Made by a program: the position numbers and the translations under genes. From Streptomyces albofaciens JCM 4342 (GTDB lineage: Bacteria > Actinomycetota > Actinomycetes > Streptomycetales > Streptomycetaceae): a stretch of 64,000 nt of DNA. Of this stretch, positions 1 to 9,747 are shown one piece after another. The notes below the pieces were generated by a model. The model did no database searches. It worked only from the letters and a program-made list of their open reading frames with translations, and was not told the origin of the DNA. The DNA is taken from contig NZ_PDCM01000002.1 of the NCBI RefSeq assembly GCF_008634025.1, positions 3,869,001 through 3,933,000 on the forward strand, given 5' to 3'. Position 1 is the first letter of the stretch; the number at the start of each line of letters is the position of its first letter.

Positions 1-610
1 GCTCCTCCCGGGTGAGGGACGCCGGTCCGGTGACGACGTACGCCCGGCCCGCGTGCGCGCCCGTGGTGTCCAGGAGGGCCGCGGCGGCGACCGCGGCGAG
101 GTCGTCCTCGTGCACGGGCGAGGTGGCGGCCCCGGGGTGCGGGTCGCGGACCACGCCGCCCTCCCGGATCTCCGCGGCCCACTGGAGCGCGTTGGCGGCG
201 TACGCGCCGCCGCGTACGAAGGTCCACTCCAGGCCGGAGGCGCGTACCGCGTCCTCCACCGCGCCGTGCATCCGGGCGAGGAAGTTGTCGTCGTCCTGCG
301 GGCCGTCGGTGACGGCGATGGAGGAGTTGAGGACGATACGGCGCACCCCGGCCTTCACCGCCGCGTCCACGACGGCGCGGGCCGCGTCGCCGCCGCCCGC
401 CGCCAGGTTGAGGAAGAGCGCGTCGGCACCGTTCAGGGCCGGTTCGAGCGAGGACGGGTCGGTCAGGTCGGCCCGTACCGTCTCGGCCGCGGCCGGCAGT
501 CCGGCCCGCTCGGGGTCGCGGGTCAGCGCGCGTACGGCGGCGCCCTCCGCGAGCAGGTGGCCGACCAGACTGCGGCCGATGTTGCCGGTGGCGCCGGTTA
601 CTACGATCAT
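1..610 (-). CDS. NAD(P)-binding oxidoreductase, NmrA/SDR type (3' end cut by window)
   Basis: The protein begins MIVVTGATGNIGRSLVGHLL, a Rossmann fold opening with the GxxGxxG dinucleotide loop at residues 6-12, and runs off the left edge, so about 203 residues are visible. Sequence such as VRADLTDPSSL and FVRGGAYAANAL matches atypical short-chain/NmrA-like proteins (often called NAD(P)H azoreductase or SDR-a5), which bind NADPH and act as sensors or reductases in the cytosol. The ATG start lies at 608-610 in a 173-bp gap shared with the divergent LmeA-like gene. Substrate cannot be told from sequence. Confidence 0.85.
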   Translation of the reverse strand, partial: MIVVTGATGNIGRSLVGHLLAEGAAVRALTRDPERAGLPAAAETVRADLTDPSSLEPALNGADALFLNLAAGGGDAARAVVDAAVKAGVRRIVLNSSIAVTDGPQDDDNFLARMHGAVEDAVRASGLEWTFVRGGAYAANALQWAAEIREGGVVRDPHPGAATSPVHEDDLAAVAAAALLDTTGAHAGRAYVVTGPASLTREE

Positions 611-783
611 CGCGAGGCCCTCCAAAGGGTGCGGCGAGGCTGTTGCTTCCGGTCAACGCCGGGACGCGCGGGGAATTCCCGGCCGGACGGTTCCGGACAA
701 GCGGGCGGTACAAGCCCGCGCATACCTCACTTACCGCCAGTAGGACTTGCGTTCGAGGGTTGTACGCATGGTGGGATGTCCTG

Positions 784-2286
784 ATGCGCATCCCCACACG
801 CATACCCTCACCCTCCTCGGACCCTCCCCCCACACCGGACACCTCGGAAGCAAGAACAGCGGCGCAGACGGCAGCAGCGGACCGGCGATCCCCCTCCGCG
901 GCCGCGCGTGACGAACAGGGCAGCACGGGCGATATGGGCAGTACAGCCGGTACGGGCGACGGCGGCGGAACGCACCGGGACGGCGGCCGGGCCCCCGGCC
1001 CGGACACGGGCGACACCGCGAAGTTCGAGAAGATCAATCCGTACGCGGACCTGGCCGCGCTGGCCGACCCCGAGCCGGACCCGGGCGCGGAGCCCGCGAG
1101 CGGCCCGGCGCGGCTGACCCGGCGTACGTACCTCAACGAGCGCGACGACAGCGACGACCCGCTGGGCCTGGGCCTGCGCTCGGAAGAGGACGACCCGCAG
1201 GCCTGGACGCCGCCGAACCACCGCCGCCGCAAGCGCGGCATCGGCCGCTTCGCCGCGGTGCCGAAGACGGCGAAACTGCTGGTCGCGGTCCTGGTGTGCG
1301 CGGCGTTCCTGGCCCTGTCCGACCGGTTCGCCGTGCTGTACGCGCAGCACGCGGCCGCGGAGAAGATGAAGGACTCGCTGCATCTGAACGCCGCTCCGGA
1401 AGTGGACATCAAGGGGTTCCCGTTCCTGACGCAGGTCGTCGGCAAGCGGCTGGACCAGGTGGACGTCACCATTCCGGACCTCGCGGCCGACCGGGTGTCG
1501 CTGGCCAAGGTCGAGGCGACCGCGAAGGACGTACGGATCGTCGGCGACCTGCCCACCTCCCTCACGGGCGCCACGGTCGGCAGCATGCAGGGCACCGTGC
1601 TGCTGTCGTTCGACGACATGAACCGGGAACTGGGCGCTTCGCAGGTCAAGTTCAGTGAGCTGGGGCCGAACTCCGTGCGCGCGGTCGGGCAGCTGCCGAT
1701 CGCCGGGCACGAGCTGCGCGTCCAGGCGGAGGCGCACATCCGGCAGGCCGGCGACCGCGGGATCAGCACGGACATCAGCAAGATGCGGCTGGACATCGCG
1801 GACGTGGCCGTCTACCGGCCGGGCACCGGCAAGGAGGAGGGCCTGCGGCTGACCCGCAAGGCCGCGGCCGAGGTGGCCCGGCAGGCCGCCAAGGTGAAGG
1901 CCATGCTGGGCGTGCCCGCCATCGCGGAGCGCCTCGGGATTCCGCGGCAGGCCATCGACGAAGCGCTGCGGAACGAGAAGAAGCTGCACGAACTGACCGG
2001 CGCGCCGCGCTTCATCGAGCAGCTGATGCAGGTCAACCTCGTCGACGTGGTGGTCGACCACCCGTGGCTGCTCCAGAAGGTCGGCATCGACCCGAAGATC
2101 CTGGGCGCGCTGTCCGGCCTGACCAAGCCACAGCTCGCCGACCGGCTGTCGCTCTCCTTCCGGCTGCCCAAGACGCCCGGTGACGTGCGGCTGCGGGACA
2201 TCTCGGTGGAACGGGACGGGATCCGGGTGAAGTTCTCCGGCGCGGGGCTGCCGATCGGGAGCGCGGCCAAGGCCAAGGGGAAGTAG
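784..2286 (+). CDS. LmeA-like (DUF2993) membrane-anchored phospholipid-binding protein
   Basis: A 500-residue protein with a long polar, disordered cytoplasmic N-terminus (about 160 residues rich in S, T, D, G and P), one membrane segment (LLVAVLVCAAFLALSDRFAV) and an extracytoplasmic DUF2993 domain carrying the family stretch PEVDIKGFPFLTQVVGKRLD. Mycobacterial LmeA binds phosphatidylinositides and affects lipomannan elongation, so a cell-envelope lipid role is inferred by family only. The ATG at 784 is preferred because GGTGGGA sits just upstream; in-frame alternatives exist upstream at 643 and downstream. A shorter paralogue lies at 15677-16387 with the same core motif. Confidence 0.8.
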   Translation: MRIPTRIPSPSSDPPPTPDTSEARTAAQTAAADRRSPSAAARDEQGSTGDMGSTAGTGDGGGTHRDGGRAPGPDTGDTAKFEKINPYADLAALADPEPDPGAEPASGPARLTRRTYLNERDDSDDPLGLGLRSEEDDPQAWTPPNHRRRKRGIGRFAAVPKTAKLLVAVLVCAAFLALSDRFAVLYAQHAAAEKMKDSLHLNAAPEVDIKGFPFLTQVVGKRLDQVDVTIPDLAADRVSLAKVEATAKDVRIVGDLPTSLTGATVGSMQGTVLLSFDDMNRELGASQVKFSELGPNSVRAVGQLPIAGHELRVQAEAHIRQAGDRGISTDISKMRLDIADVAVYRPGTGKEEGLRLTRKAAAEVARQAAKVKAMLGVPAIAERLGIPRQAIDEALRNEKKLHELTGAPRFIEQLMQVNLVDVVVDHPWLLQKVGIDPKILGALSGLTKPQLADRLSLSFRLPKTPGDVRLRDISVERDGIRVKFSGAGLPIGSAAKAKGK

Positions 2287-2379
2287 GCCCCGCCGGGGTC
2301 GCGCCAGCGGCCCCGGCGACGGCCCCATGTCCCTCCGGCAGGCCCGGCGGCTCAGCCCTCCGGCCGGCCACGCCGCCCC

Positions 2380-3879
2380 CTACCCCACCGGCAGGTCCGG
2401 CGGCGGCGTGGCCGCCCCGGGCAGGGTGAGCAGGGCCTCCGTGCCGCCGCCCGCCGCCGCCCGCAGCTCCACCGTGCCGCCCGCCTGGTACGCCGTACGC
2501 GCCACGATCGACAGGCCGAGCCCGCTGCCCGGCAGGCTGCGGGCCGACGGGGAGCGCCAGAACCGTTCGAAGACGTGCGGCAGTTCCTCCTCGGGGATGC
2601 CGGGGCCGTGGTCGCGGACCCGCAGCTCGCCCTTGTGCAGGCCGACCTCGACGGCGCCGCCCTCCGGGCTGAACTTGACCGCGTTGTCGAGCAGGTTGAC
2701 CACCGCCCGCTCCAGCGCGGCCGGCTCGGCCCGTACGTACCAGGGGTCCAGCTCGGCGGTGATGTCCAGCGTCGGGCCGCGCAGCCGGGCGCGGCGCAGG
2801 GCCGAGTCCACGATGTCGTGCAGCGCGACGACCGGTACGGCGGCCGCGCCGCCCGGGCCGGTCTCCGGCGTACGGGAGAGTTCCTGGAGGTCGCCGATGA
2901 GCGCGGCCAGCTCCCCCATCTGCGCCTTCACCGAGGACAGCAGCGCCTCCTTGTCCCCGGGGGGCAGCTGCCGCCCGGACTGCTCGCTGCGCACCAGCAG
3001 GTCGATGTTGGTACGCAGCGAGGTCAGCGGCGTCCGCAGCTCGTGTCCGGCGTCCGCGATCAGCTGCTGCTGGAGGTCGCGGGAGGAGGCCAGCGCGGCG
3101 GTCATGGAGTTGAAGGAGCGCGAGAGCCGGGCGATCTCGTCCTCGCCCTCGACGGGGATGCGGATCGTCAAGTCCTCCGTACGGGCGACGTGTTCCACGG
3201 CTTCGGTGAGCCGGTCCACGGGTTTGAGACCGGCCCGGGCCACCCACAGGCCCGCGCTGGCGGCGCCGAGCACACCGATGCCGGTGACGATCAGGAGGAT
3301 GAGGGCGAGCTGGTTGAGGGGCTGGGTGACCGGGTCCATGGGGGTCGCGATGGAGACGGCGACCTGGTGGCCGGACGCGTCGATCAGCGGGCCGCGGTAC
3401 GGACGGGTGATCACCCTCATCTCCGTCCCGTCGGCGGCCCGGGTGGTGTGCAGCGCCTCACCGGACCGGCCCTGCGCCACATCCACGTCGGACGCCTCCG
3501 CGGGGATGCGGGTCTTCTCCCACCAGGTGCAGACGCTGCCGTCGGACATCACGATCTGCACCGTGTACGGCGTGGGCAGCCGCAGCTGGACGTTGCCCGG
3601 CACCGGGCTGTTGCACCTGCCCGCCAGGTCCTGCACGTACTCGGCGGCCACCCCCTGGCGCTTGAGGGTCTCGTCGACCTGTTCCGTCAGCCGGTCCCGG
3701 GTCACCACCCAGCACGCGGCGGCCGACGCGGCCACGGCGATCGCGACGGCGACCGCCGTGAGCATGGCCAGCCGGGAGCGCAGCGGGAGCTGCCGGTAGC
3801 GGTGCGCGACGCGCTCCTTGAGGCCGGGTCCCCTCCCGGCGGCGGGAGCCGGTGCGGAGCCCGCCGGTTCCCGTCTCAT
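2380..3879 (-). CDS. Sensor histidine kinase, MprB-like
   Basis: A 499-residue membrane kinase. It has a cytoplasmic start, a first membrane helix at about residues 38-60, a periplasmic sensor of about 130 residues, a second helix ([20 protein letters not shown]), a HAMP linker, a dimerisation domain with phospho-acceptor His in [15 protein letters not shown], and a catalytic domain with [14 protein letters not shown] (N box), [12 protein letters not shown] (G1) and GSGLGLSIV (G2). Its start overlaps the stop of the response regulator by four bases (ATGA), so the two are translationally coupled. The pair lies close to an HtrA-type protease, like mycobacterial mprAB-pepD, which handles envelope stress; that role here is inference. 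Confidence 0.93.
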   Translation of the reverse strand: MRREPAGSAPAPAAGRGPGLKERVAHRYRQLPLRSRLAMLTAVAVAIAVAASAAACWVVTRDRLTEQVDETLKRQGVAAEYVQDLAGRCNSPVPGNVQLRLPTPYTVQIVMSDGSVCTWWEKTRIPAEASDVDVAQGRSGEALHTTRAADGTEMRVITRPYRGPLIDASGHQVAVSIATPMDPVTQPLNQLALILLIVTGIGVLGAASAGLWVARAGLKPVDRLTEAVEHVARTEDLTIRIPVEGEDEIARLSRSFNSMTAALASSRDLQQQLIADAGHELRTPLTSLRTNIDLLVRSEQSGRQLPPGDKEALLSSVKAQMGELAALIGDLQELSRTPETGPGGAAAVPVVALHDIVDSALRRARLRGPTLDITAELDPWYVRAEPAALERAVVNLLDNAVKFSPEGGAVEVGLHKGELRVRDHGPGIPEEELPHVFERFWRSPSARSLPGSGLGLSIVARTAYQAGGTVELRAAAGGGTEALLTLPGAATPPPDLPVG

Positions 3880-4613
3880 TCGGCGCCGCCCTCGGTCCGC
3901 AGCACGTATCCCACCCCGCGCACCGTGTGCACCAGCCGCGGCTCGCCGCCCGCCTCCGTTTTGCGGCGCAGGTACATCACGTACACGTCCAGGGAGTTGG
4001 AGGTCGGCTCGAAGTCGAAGCCCCAGACCGCCTTGAGGATCTGCTCGCGGGTGAGCACCTGGCGCGGGTGTGCGAGGAACATCTCCAGCAGCGTGAATTC
4101 CGTACGGGTCAGCTCGACCTGCCGGCCTCCGCGGGTCACCTCCCGTGTGGCCAGGTCCATCCGCAGGTCGGCGAAGGTCAGCGCGTCGCCCTCCGCGGGC
4201 TGCGCGCCGGCCGCGGCCGCGTAGGAGCTGCGGCGCAGCAGGGCGCGGATACGGGCGAGGAGTTCGTCCAGCTCGAACGGTTTGACGAGGTAGTCGTCGG
4301 CGCCGGCGTCCAGCCCGGTCACCCGGTCGCCCACCGTGTCGCGGGCGGTCAGCATCAGAATCGGTACGGTCACGCCGCTCGCCCGCAGCCGCCGGGCGGC
4401 CGTCAGCCCGTCCATCCGGGGCATCAGCACATCGAGGACGATCAGTTCGGGGTCGTACGAGGCGACCTTCTCGACCGCGTCGAGGCCGTCGACGGCCTGC
4501 TCGGTCCCGTACCCCTCGAAGGCGAGGGAGCGTTGCAGCGCCTCGCGGACGGCCGGCTCGTCGTCGACGATCAGGATGCGGGCGGGCTGATCACCGTGCT
4601 CGGCGGGGCTCAT
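3876..4613 (-). CDS. OmpR-family response regulator, MprA-like
   Basis: A 245-residue regulator with an N-terminal receiver domain (VDDE acid pair at 17-19, phospho-acceptor Asp61 in LIVLDVLMP, conserved Lys in YLVKPFEL) and a C-terminal winged helix ending in [12 protein letters not shown]. The reading frame stays open for 120 codons upstream, but the ATG at 4611-4613 is chosen because the protein then begins just before the receiver fold, as is normal. The partner kinase follows with a four-base overlap. It probably controls itself, the kinase and envelope-stress genes such as the nearby protease; targets are inferred from mprA. Confidence 0.93.
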   Translation of the reverse strand: MSPAEHGDQPARILIVDDEPAVREALQRSLAFEGYGTEQAVDGLDAVEKVASYDPELIVLDVLMPRMDGLTAARRLRASGVTVPILMLTARDTVGDRVTGLDAGADDYLVKPFELDELLARIRALLRRSSYAAAAGAQPAEGDALTFADLRMDLATREVTRGGRQVELTRTEFTLLEMFLAHPRQVLTREQILKAVWGFDFEPTSNSLDVYVMYLRRKTEAGGEPRLVHTVRGVGYVLRTEGGAE

Positions 4614-4774
4614 GGCTGTGACTACCTCGGATGTCGATGTGGGCGGCTGACCGGGGGTTCCGCGGTCCTGCCTGTCAGCCTCGCACGTCGGCGGCCGGGG
4701 CACGCCACTCGGCACGGTGTCCAGGGCGCGCGGGGGCGCCGGCACCGCGCGGCCGGGGCACGGGGGCGTGGCGC

Positions 4775-5071
4775 TCACCTCCGGGCGGCGGCTGCCCGGG
4801 GCGGCCGGGCCGGGTTCGCGGCGGCGGGCCGCTTGGGGCGGGTACGCGCCGCGACCTCGGCCGGACGCCGCGTACGGGCTCCCGCCACCCGCGCCTCGGC
4901 CTCCGCCAGGTCGAGGGCCAGGTCCAGGTCGGCGGGTCCGGTGCGGGCGTCCGCGCCGTGGTCGACGGTCCACACGCCCGCGCTGCGGCGTTCCTCGCCG
5001 GCGCTCCAGGCGATGGCGGCCGCGAGGACGCGGCGGGCACGGTGGACCGGGACGGTGATCTTGCTGGCCAT
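4775..5071 (-). CDS. Small basic protein of unknown function
   Basis: A 98-residue protein beginning [19 protein letters not shown], with AGGAGG six bases before the ATG, which is the main reason to accept it as real. The middle ([16 protein letters not shown]) is acidic and helical, and the tail is rich in Ala, Arg and Pro and strongly basic. No family is recognised. It lies on the same strand between the protease and the response regulator/kinase genes, so it may be part of that envelope-stress group, but the 250-base gap on its protease side argues for its own promoter. Confidence 0.6.
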   Translation of the reverse strand: MASKITVPVHRARRVLAAAIAWSAGEERRSAGVWTVDHGADARTGPADLDLALDLAEAEARVAGARTRRPAEVAARTRPKRPAAANPARPPRAAAARR

Positions 5072-5248
5072 GGGGGCCTCCTGGTACGTGAGGTTCGGGG
5101 AGCGGTGCGGGAGAAGGAGGCAGGAGGGCGGGCGGAGCGGAAACGTTTCAGGGGTGGTGGTGCCGGGGCTTCGGGGTGCTGAAGGCTTCAGGATGCGGAG
5201 GTTTTCGGGTTACCGAGGGCTTCGGGTGCGGAGGTGGCGCCGGGTCGG

Positions 5249-5320
5249 CCTCCGATGTGGCCGTGGGCGGGCGGGTCACCGCACCCCTCGGACGTGGCCG
5301 TACGCGGGCCGGTCACCGCA
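5249..5320. repeat. Two imperfect 35-bp direct repeats
   Basis: Two copies with a 37-bp period (5249-5283 and 5286-5320) share the core GTGGCCGT and end in GGTCACCGCA. They lie immediately 3' of the protease stop codon, in a 254-bp gap that shows no gene. Confidence 0.6.
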
Positions 5321-5325
5321 CCGCC

Positions 5326-6420
5326 TCAGCTGTCGCTGCCGCCCCCCGCCCGCAGCTTCGCCAGATCCGCCTTGACCGTGTTGATCGGGATGGCGAAGCC
5401 CAGGCCGACGCTCCCCGCCGAGCTGCTGCCCTGTGCGGAACTCGGCGAGTACATCGCGGAGTTGATGCCGATGATCTGGCCCTTCATGTCGATCAGCGCG
5501 CCGCCGGAGTTGCCGGGGTTGAGCGCCGCGTCGGTCTGGATGGCCTTGTACGTGGTCTTGGACGAACCGGTGTCGCCGTTGTACTGGTTGCCGCCGAACT
5601 CGAACGGCCACCGGGGCCCGCCCTGCTCCTGCTGCTGCTGTCCCTCGTCCTTGGGGACCGTCACATCACGCTTGAGGGCGGAGACGATGCCGCTGGTGAC
5701 CGAGCCGGTGAGGCCCTCGGGCGAGCCGATCGCGACGACCTCGTCGCCCACCGCCAGGTTGTCGGAGTTGCCCAGCGAGGCGGTGGTGAGGTTCTTGGCG
5801 CCCCTGACCTTGAGCAGCGCCAGGTCCTTGTCCGGGTCGGTGCCCACCACGTCGGCCTGCTTCTTGCTGCCGTCGCTGAAGGTGATCTCGACCGTGGACG
5901 CGCCGGCCACCACGTGGTTGTTGGTGATGATCTCGCCGTCCGGGGTGATCACCACGCCGGAGCCGGTGGACTGGCCGCTGGACGTGCGCGCCTTGATCTC
6001 GACTATGGCGGGGCTGACCGCCTTGGCGACCGCCGAGACGCCGCCGCTCTTGGACGAGCCCGCGTTGACCGCCGGGGTGGTCGTGCTCGCCTGCGGCCGG
6101 TCCGTGGCATTGCCGATGAGTGCGGCGCTGCCGCCGCCGATCAGGCCGGAGGCCAGCGCCACGGCCGCGATCAGCGCGACCGGGCGGCGGGCCCGGCGGC
6201 GCGGCGCGGGCGCGTCCGTACCGGTGGCGTCGGGGCCTTCCGGGCCACCGGGGCCGCCGAAGCCGGCCGGCTGCCCGGCGCCGTACGGCGGGTGGGGCGG
6301 GGGCGGCGGATAGCCCGCGCCGCCCGTCCCGCCGCTCGTCCCGCCCTGCGCCTGCGGCTCATGGGCGTAACTCTGGTACTGAGGTGCTTCGTCGCCGCTT
6401 CGGCGGTACGTCTCGGTCAT
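5326..6420 (-). CDS. Membrane-anchored trypsin-like serine protease, HtrA/PepD type without PDZ
   Basis: A 364-residue S1C peptidase. The first 75 residues are Gly/Pro-rich and cytoplasmic; a membrane anchor spans about 81-103; the catalytic triad is visible as His169 (TNNHVV), Asp199 (DPDKDLALL) and Ser305 (NPGNSGGA). The protein stops shortly after GLGFAIPINTVK, where HtrA proteins normally continue into a PDZ domain, so substrate selection must differ from DegP or PepD. It should act outside the membrane on misfolded proteins. The location next to an MprAB-like pair repeats the mycobacterial arrangement and suggests envelope-stress control. Confidence 0.92.
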   Translation of the reverse strand: MTETYRRSGDEAPQYQSYAHEPQAQGGTSGGTGGAGYPPPPPHPPYGAGQPAGFGGPGGPEGPDATGTDAPAPRRRARRPVALIAAVALASGLIGGGSAALIGNATDRPQASTTTPAVNAGSSKSGGVSAVAKAVSPAIVEIKARTSSGQSTGSGVVITPDGEIITNNHVVAGASTVEITFSDGSKKQADVVGTDPDKDLALLKVRGAKNLTTASLGNSDNLAVGDEVVAIGSPEGLTGSVTSGIVSALKRDVTVPKDEGQQQQEQGGPRWPFEFGGNQYNGDTGSSKTTYKAIQTDAALNPGNSGGALIDMKGQIIGINSAMYSPSSAQGSSSAGSVGLGFAIPINTVKADLAKLRAGGGSDS

Positions 6421-6555
6421 GTACCCGACTTTGCGAGCCGACCATGAGAACCGTCTGAGAACGCCCTGAGAGGCCCGACAGAAGTAGGTATGCCCGGTGT
6501 AAGGAAGATCGGCCGGGCGGGGTTTTCCGGCCCTGGCGGGGGGTGACCGGCCGGG

Positions 6556-7626
6556 TCAGCCGCGGGGCGACTGGTCGACGCTCGGCACCTGGCCGCCGGC
6601 CGCCGGGCCGCAGCCGCACGAGCCCCGGACGACCAGCCGCGCCGGGAACTGCCGCAGCCGCTCGCGCCGCGAGCCGACCACCCGCAGGCCGTCGTCCAGC
6701 ACCAGGTCCACCGCGGCCCGCGCCATCGCCACCCGGTCCGAGGCGACCGTGGTCAGCGGCGGGTCGGTCAGCGCGGCTTCCTTGACGTCGTCGAACCCGG
6801 CCACGGCCAGTTCGCCCGGTACGTCGATGCGCAGCTCGCGGGCGGCCCGCAGGACGCCGATCGCCTGATCGTCGGTGGCGCACATGATGGCCGGCGGCCG
6901 GTCCGGGCCGGCGAGCAGCCCGAGGGCGACCCGGTAGGCGTCGTAACGGTTGTACGGCGCCTGGAAGTACCGGCCTTCGAGCGACTTCCCGGACTCCTCC
7001 ATCGCCCGGCGCCAGCCCTCCAGGTGGTCGGTGACCGGGTCGCCGGACTTCGGCGTCTCTTCCGTGCCGCCGAGGAAGGCGACGTACGGATGGCCGTGCT
7101 CCAGCAGGTGCCGGGTCGCCAGCTGCGCGCCGCCGATGTCGTCCGTCATCACCGCCACGTCGTCGATCGCGTCGGGGCGCCGGTGCAGCAGCACCACCCG
7201 GGCGTCCCAGGCGTCGATCTCGGCGGCGGCGTGCTCGCTGGGCCCCTGGCTGATCAGGATCAGACCGGCCACCCGCATGCCCAAGAAAGCGCGCAAATAG
7301 TGCACTTCGCGCTCGTCCAGGTAGTCGGCGTTGCCGACCAGGACCATCTTTCCGCGCTCGGCGGCGGCCTGCTCGACGGCGTGCGCCATCTCCGCGAAGA
7401 ACGGCTGCCGGGTGTCCGGCACGATCAGACCTATGAGGTCCGTGCGCCGGGACGCCATCGCCTGGGCCACCCGGTCCGGGCGGTACCCCAGTTCCTTGAT
7501 CGCGGCGAGCACCCGCTCGCGCGTGGCCGGGGCGACCGGCCTCGGTCCGTTGTTGATGACGTAACTCACCACGGCGGTCGAGGTACCCGCCAGTTTTGCC
7601 ACATCATCCCGCGTCACCTTGGCCAC
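6556..7626 (-). CDS. LacI-family transcriptional regulator
   Basis: A 356-residue repressor. Residues 1-50 form the LacI helix-turn-helix ([20 protein letters not shown], then [14 protein letters not shown] with the hinge helix), followed by a periplasmic-binding-protein-like sensor ([20 protein letters not shown]) and a C-terminal Gly/Cys tail. Such proteins bind sugars or related small molecules and repress carbohydrate genes. No sugar genes are adjacent, so the effector and targets are unknown. It lies 24 bases 3' of glnR on the same strand and may be partly co-transcribed with it. Confidence 0.93.
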   Translation of the reverse strand: MAKVTRDDVAKLAGTSTAVVSYVINNGPRPVAPATRERVLAAIKELGYRPDRVAQAMASRRTDLIGLIVPDTRQPFFAEMAHAVEQAAAERGKMVLVGNADYLDEREVHYLRAFLGMRVAGLILISQGPSEHAAAEIDAWDARVVLLHRRPDAIDDVAVMTDDIGGAQLATRHLLEHGHPYVAFLGGTEETPKSGDPVTDHLEGWRRAMEESGKSLEGRYFQAPYNRYDAYRVALGLLAGPDRPPAIMCATDDQAIGVLRAARELRIDVPGELAVAGFDDVKEAALTDPPLTTVASDRVAMARAAVDLVLDDGLRVVGSRRERLRQFPARLVVRGSCGCGPAAGGQVPSVDQSPRG

Positions 7627-7650
7627 GCGCGGCAGTCTACGCGGGTGGTT

Positions 7651-8490
7651 CTACCGCTCGGCAGGCCGAGCGGCGGCGGCTTCCCTCCCGGCACCGGCGC
7701 GCGAGGGCGTGCCGCGGCGCGCGCCCGCGCCCGCGCCGTCCTCCGAGCCGTCGCCGTTCGCCGCGGACCGGCCGCCGCGCTTGTCCTTCGGCTCCCGGTC
7801 CTCCGCCGCGCGCTCGGGCTTCTCCGGGGTCACGAAGCGGTAGCCGACGTTGCGCACGGTGCCGATCAGCGACTCGTGCTCCGGGCCCAGCTTCGCGCGC
7901 AGCCGCCGTACGTGCACGTCGACGGTCCGCGTACCGCCGAAGTAGTCGTAGCCCCAGACCTCTTGCAGCAGCTGGGCGCGGGTGAAGACCCGGCCCGGGT
8001 GCTGCGCCAGGTACTTCAGCAGCTCGAACTCCTTGAAGGTCAGGTCCAGGACCCGGCCCTTGAGCTTGGCGCTGTAGGTCGCCTCGTCCACCGACAGGTC
8101 GCCGTTGCGGATCTCCATCGGGCAGTCGTCGGCGGTGATCTGCTGGCGGCCCATCGCCAGCCGCAGCCGGGCCTCGACCTCGGCGGGGCCCGCGGTGTCC
8201 AGCAGGACGTCGTCGATGCCCCAGTCGGCGGTGACGGCGGCCAGCCCGCCCTCGGTCACCACCAGCACCAGGGGACAGCCGGGGCCGGTGGAGCGCAGCA
8301 GCTGGCACAGCGACCGTACGTGCGGCAGGTCACGCCGCCCGTCGATCAGTATGACGTCGGCACCGGGGGTGTCCACCAGGGCCGGCCCCTCGGCGGGGGC
8401 GACCCGCACGCTGTGGAGCAGCAGGCCGAGCGCGGGCAGCACCTCCGTCGAGGGCTGGAGGGCGTTGGTCAGGAGCAGCAACGAGCTCAT
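7651..8490 (-). CDS. glnR: GlnR, global nitrogen regulator
   Basis: A 279-residue OmpR-type orphan regulator that begins [19 protein letters not shown], which I recognise as Streptomyces GlnR. The receiver-like domain keeps Asp50 (VILID) but lacks the usual acidic pocket, fitting the known phosphorylation-independent dimer; the winged helix contains [20 protein letters not shown]. GlnR activates and represses nitrogen genes (glnA, amtB, nir, ure) according to nitrogen supply. The C-terminal tail after the DNA-binding domain is long, about 50 Ala/Arg/Gly-rich residues, and probably disordered. No partner kinase is adjacent, as expected. Confidence 0.95.
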   Translation of the reverse strand: MSSLLLLTNALQPSTEVLPALGLLLHSVRVAPAEGPALVDTPGADVILIDGRRDLPHVRSLCQLLRSTGPGCPLVLVVTEGGLAAVTADWGIDDVLLDTAGPAEVEARLRLAMGRQQITADDCPMEIRNGDLSVDEATYSAKLKGRVLDLTFKEFELLKYLAQHPGRVFTRAQLLQEVWGYDYFGGTRTVDVHVRRLRAKLGPEHESLIGTVRNVGYRFVTPEKPERAAEDREPKDKRGGRSAANGDGSEDGAGAGARRGTPSRAGAGREAAAARPAER

Positions 8491-8727
8491 CGCCGACCAC
8501 CCGCCCGGGTCCCGGCCGGCCGTTTACTGCCCTTCGTGTCCTGCACGCTTCGCTCGCCCATTACGTCTGGTTCCTCCTCGGTCCCTGCGAACGGGGCCCC
8601 TCCCATGACGTTCTTCCCGGCATGGGGGCGTCTGCGGCACTGCTTCCTACGGGCGGGCTCCGCTGCCACCCGAAGGGCCCTCGGAGCGCCGGTGCTCATC
8701 GGCGCGTGAACGCGTTTCAAAGCACAA

Positions 8728-8759
8728 AAGGACCCGGGGGCAACGCTGCCCGGATCCTT
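8728..8759. terminator. Hairpin in the glnR/hydrolase divergent spacer
   Basis: Arms 8728-8741 and 8748-8759 (AAGGA..CCGGG against CCCGGATCCTT) form a stem of about 11 pairs with one mismatch and a bulge. On the minus strand it is followed by CCTTTTGTGC, a short T run. It sits between divergent genes, where a terminator is not needed for either, so it could end an unannotated small RNA or act as a leader attenuator for glnR. Confidence 0.45.
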
Positions 8760-8781
8760 CTTGCCCAGCAGAATAGCCCAC

Positions 8782-9651
8782 ATGACTTCCGGACCCGAGG
8801 CCGATTTTGCGCGATCTTGTGTTCCGTCGATCACTTCGAGTGGCCGGCGCACGTCGTTGTTGACGGAGGACGGGGTCCGGATCGAGGCCGTCTACACGCC
8901 TCCGCGCGCCCCCGCGGGCGCCCCCGCGGACGGCCTCGCCGTGGTCCTCGCGCACGGTTTCACCGGGGCGCTGGAGCGGCCCGCGCTGCGCCGCGCGGCC
9001 GAGGTCTTCGCCCAGGATGCGGCCGTGATCACGTTTTCCTTCCGGGGGCACGGGCGGTCCGGCGGGCGGTCCACGGTCGGCGACCGCGAGGTGCTGGACC
9101 TGGCCGCGGCGGTCGGCTGGGCGCGGGCCCTGGGCCACCGCCGGGTCGCGACCGTGGGGTTCTCCATGGGCGGCTCGGTCGTCCTGCGGCACGCCGCGCT
9201 GTTCGGAGGGGCGCGCGGGGGGCGCACAGATGCGCGGACCGACATGGTGGTGTCGGTGAGTGCTCCCGCGCGGTGGTTCTACCGGGGTACGGCGTCGATG
9301 CGCAGGCTGCACTGGGTGGTGACCCGGCCCACCGGACGCCTGGTGTCGCGCCTGGGGCTGCGGACCCGCGTCCACCCGGAGGACTGGGACCCCGTACCGC
9401 TCTCCCCCGTCGCCGCCGTCCCGCGCATCGCCCCCACCCCCCTGCTGATCGTGCACGGCGACCGGGACCCGTACTTCCCGCTGGACCATCCGAGGATGCT
9501 CGCCGCTGCCGCCGACCCGGACACCGCGGAGCTGTGGCTGGTGCGCGGCTTCGGCCACGCGGAGAACGCGGCGCCCGAGGAACTGCTCGGCCGCATCGCG
9601 GCGTGGACGGCGGCGCGGGCCGCGGAGCGGACGGCGGAGCGGTCAGGATGA
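8782..9651 (+). CDS. Alpha/beta hydrolase
   Basis: A 289-residue serine hydrolase. The nucleophile elbow is GFSMGGS, the oxyanion-side motif is LAHGFTG, the acid lies near LLIVHGDRDPYFPL and the catalytic His in RGFGHAE. The ATG at 8782 is taken rather than the upstream in-frame TTG because the hydrolase fold begins soon after. It has no signal peptide and should be cytosolic. It is transcribed away from glnR; substrate is unknown (esterase or lipase-like). Confidence 0.88.
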   Translation: MTSGPEADFARSCVPSITSSGRRTSLLTEDGVRIEAVYTPPRAPAGAPADGLAVVLAHGFTGALERPALRRAAEVFAQDAAVITFSFRGHGRSGGRSTVGDREVLDLAAAVGWARALGHRRVATVGFSMGGSVVLRHAALFGGARGGRTDARTDMVVSVSAPARWFYRGTASMRRLHWVVTRPTGRLVSRLGLRTRVHPEDWDPVPLSPVAAVPRIAPTPLLIVHGDRDPYFPLDHPRMLAAAADPDTAELWLVRGFGHAENAAPEELLGRIAAWTAARAAERTAERSG

Positions 9652-9655
9652 ACGC

Positions 9656-9691
9656 GACGGCGGCCCGTACCGGGTGGTACGGGCCGCCGTC
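9656..9691. terminator. Bidirectional terminator
   Basis: A perfect 16-bp inverted repeat (9656-9671 and 9676-9691) with a GGGT loop begins five bases after the hydrolase stop and lies between convergent genes (hydrolase and ABC exporter). No T run follows, which is usual for Streptomyces. Confidence 0.85.
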
Positions 9692-9747
9692 GGGTCGCTG
9701 CCGGTGACCGGCCGCCGATGATTCGGCCTCCGGTGCCCGGCCCCCGG

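Noticed and set aside
611..783. HxlR-like operator (CTTAC..GTAGG) between the first two genes
   Set aside because: The inverted repeat is short and imperfect and no regulator is adjacent.
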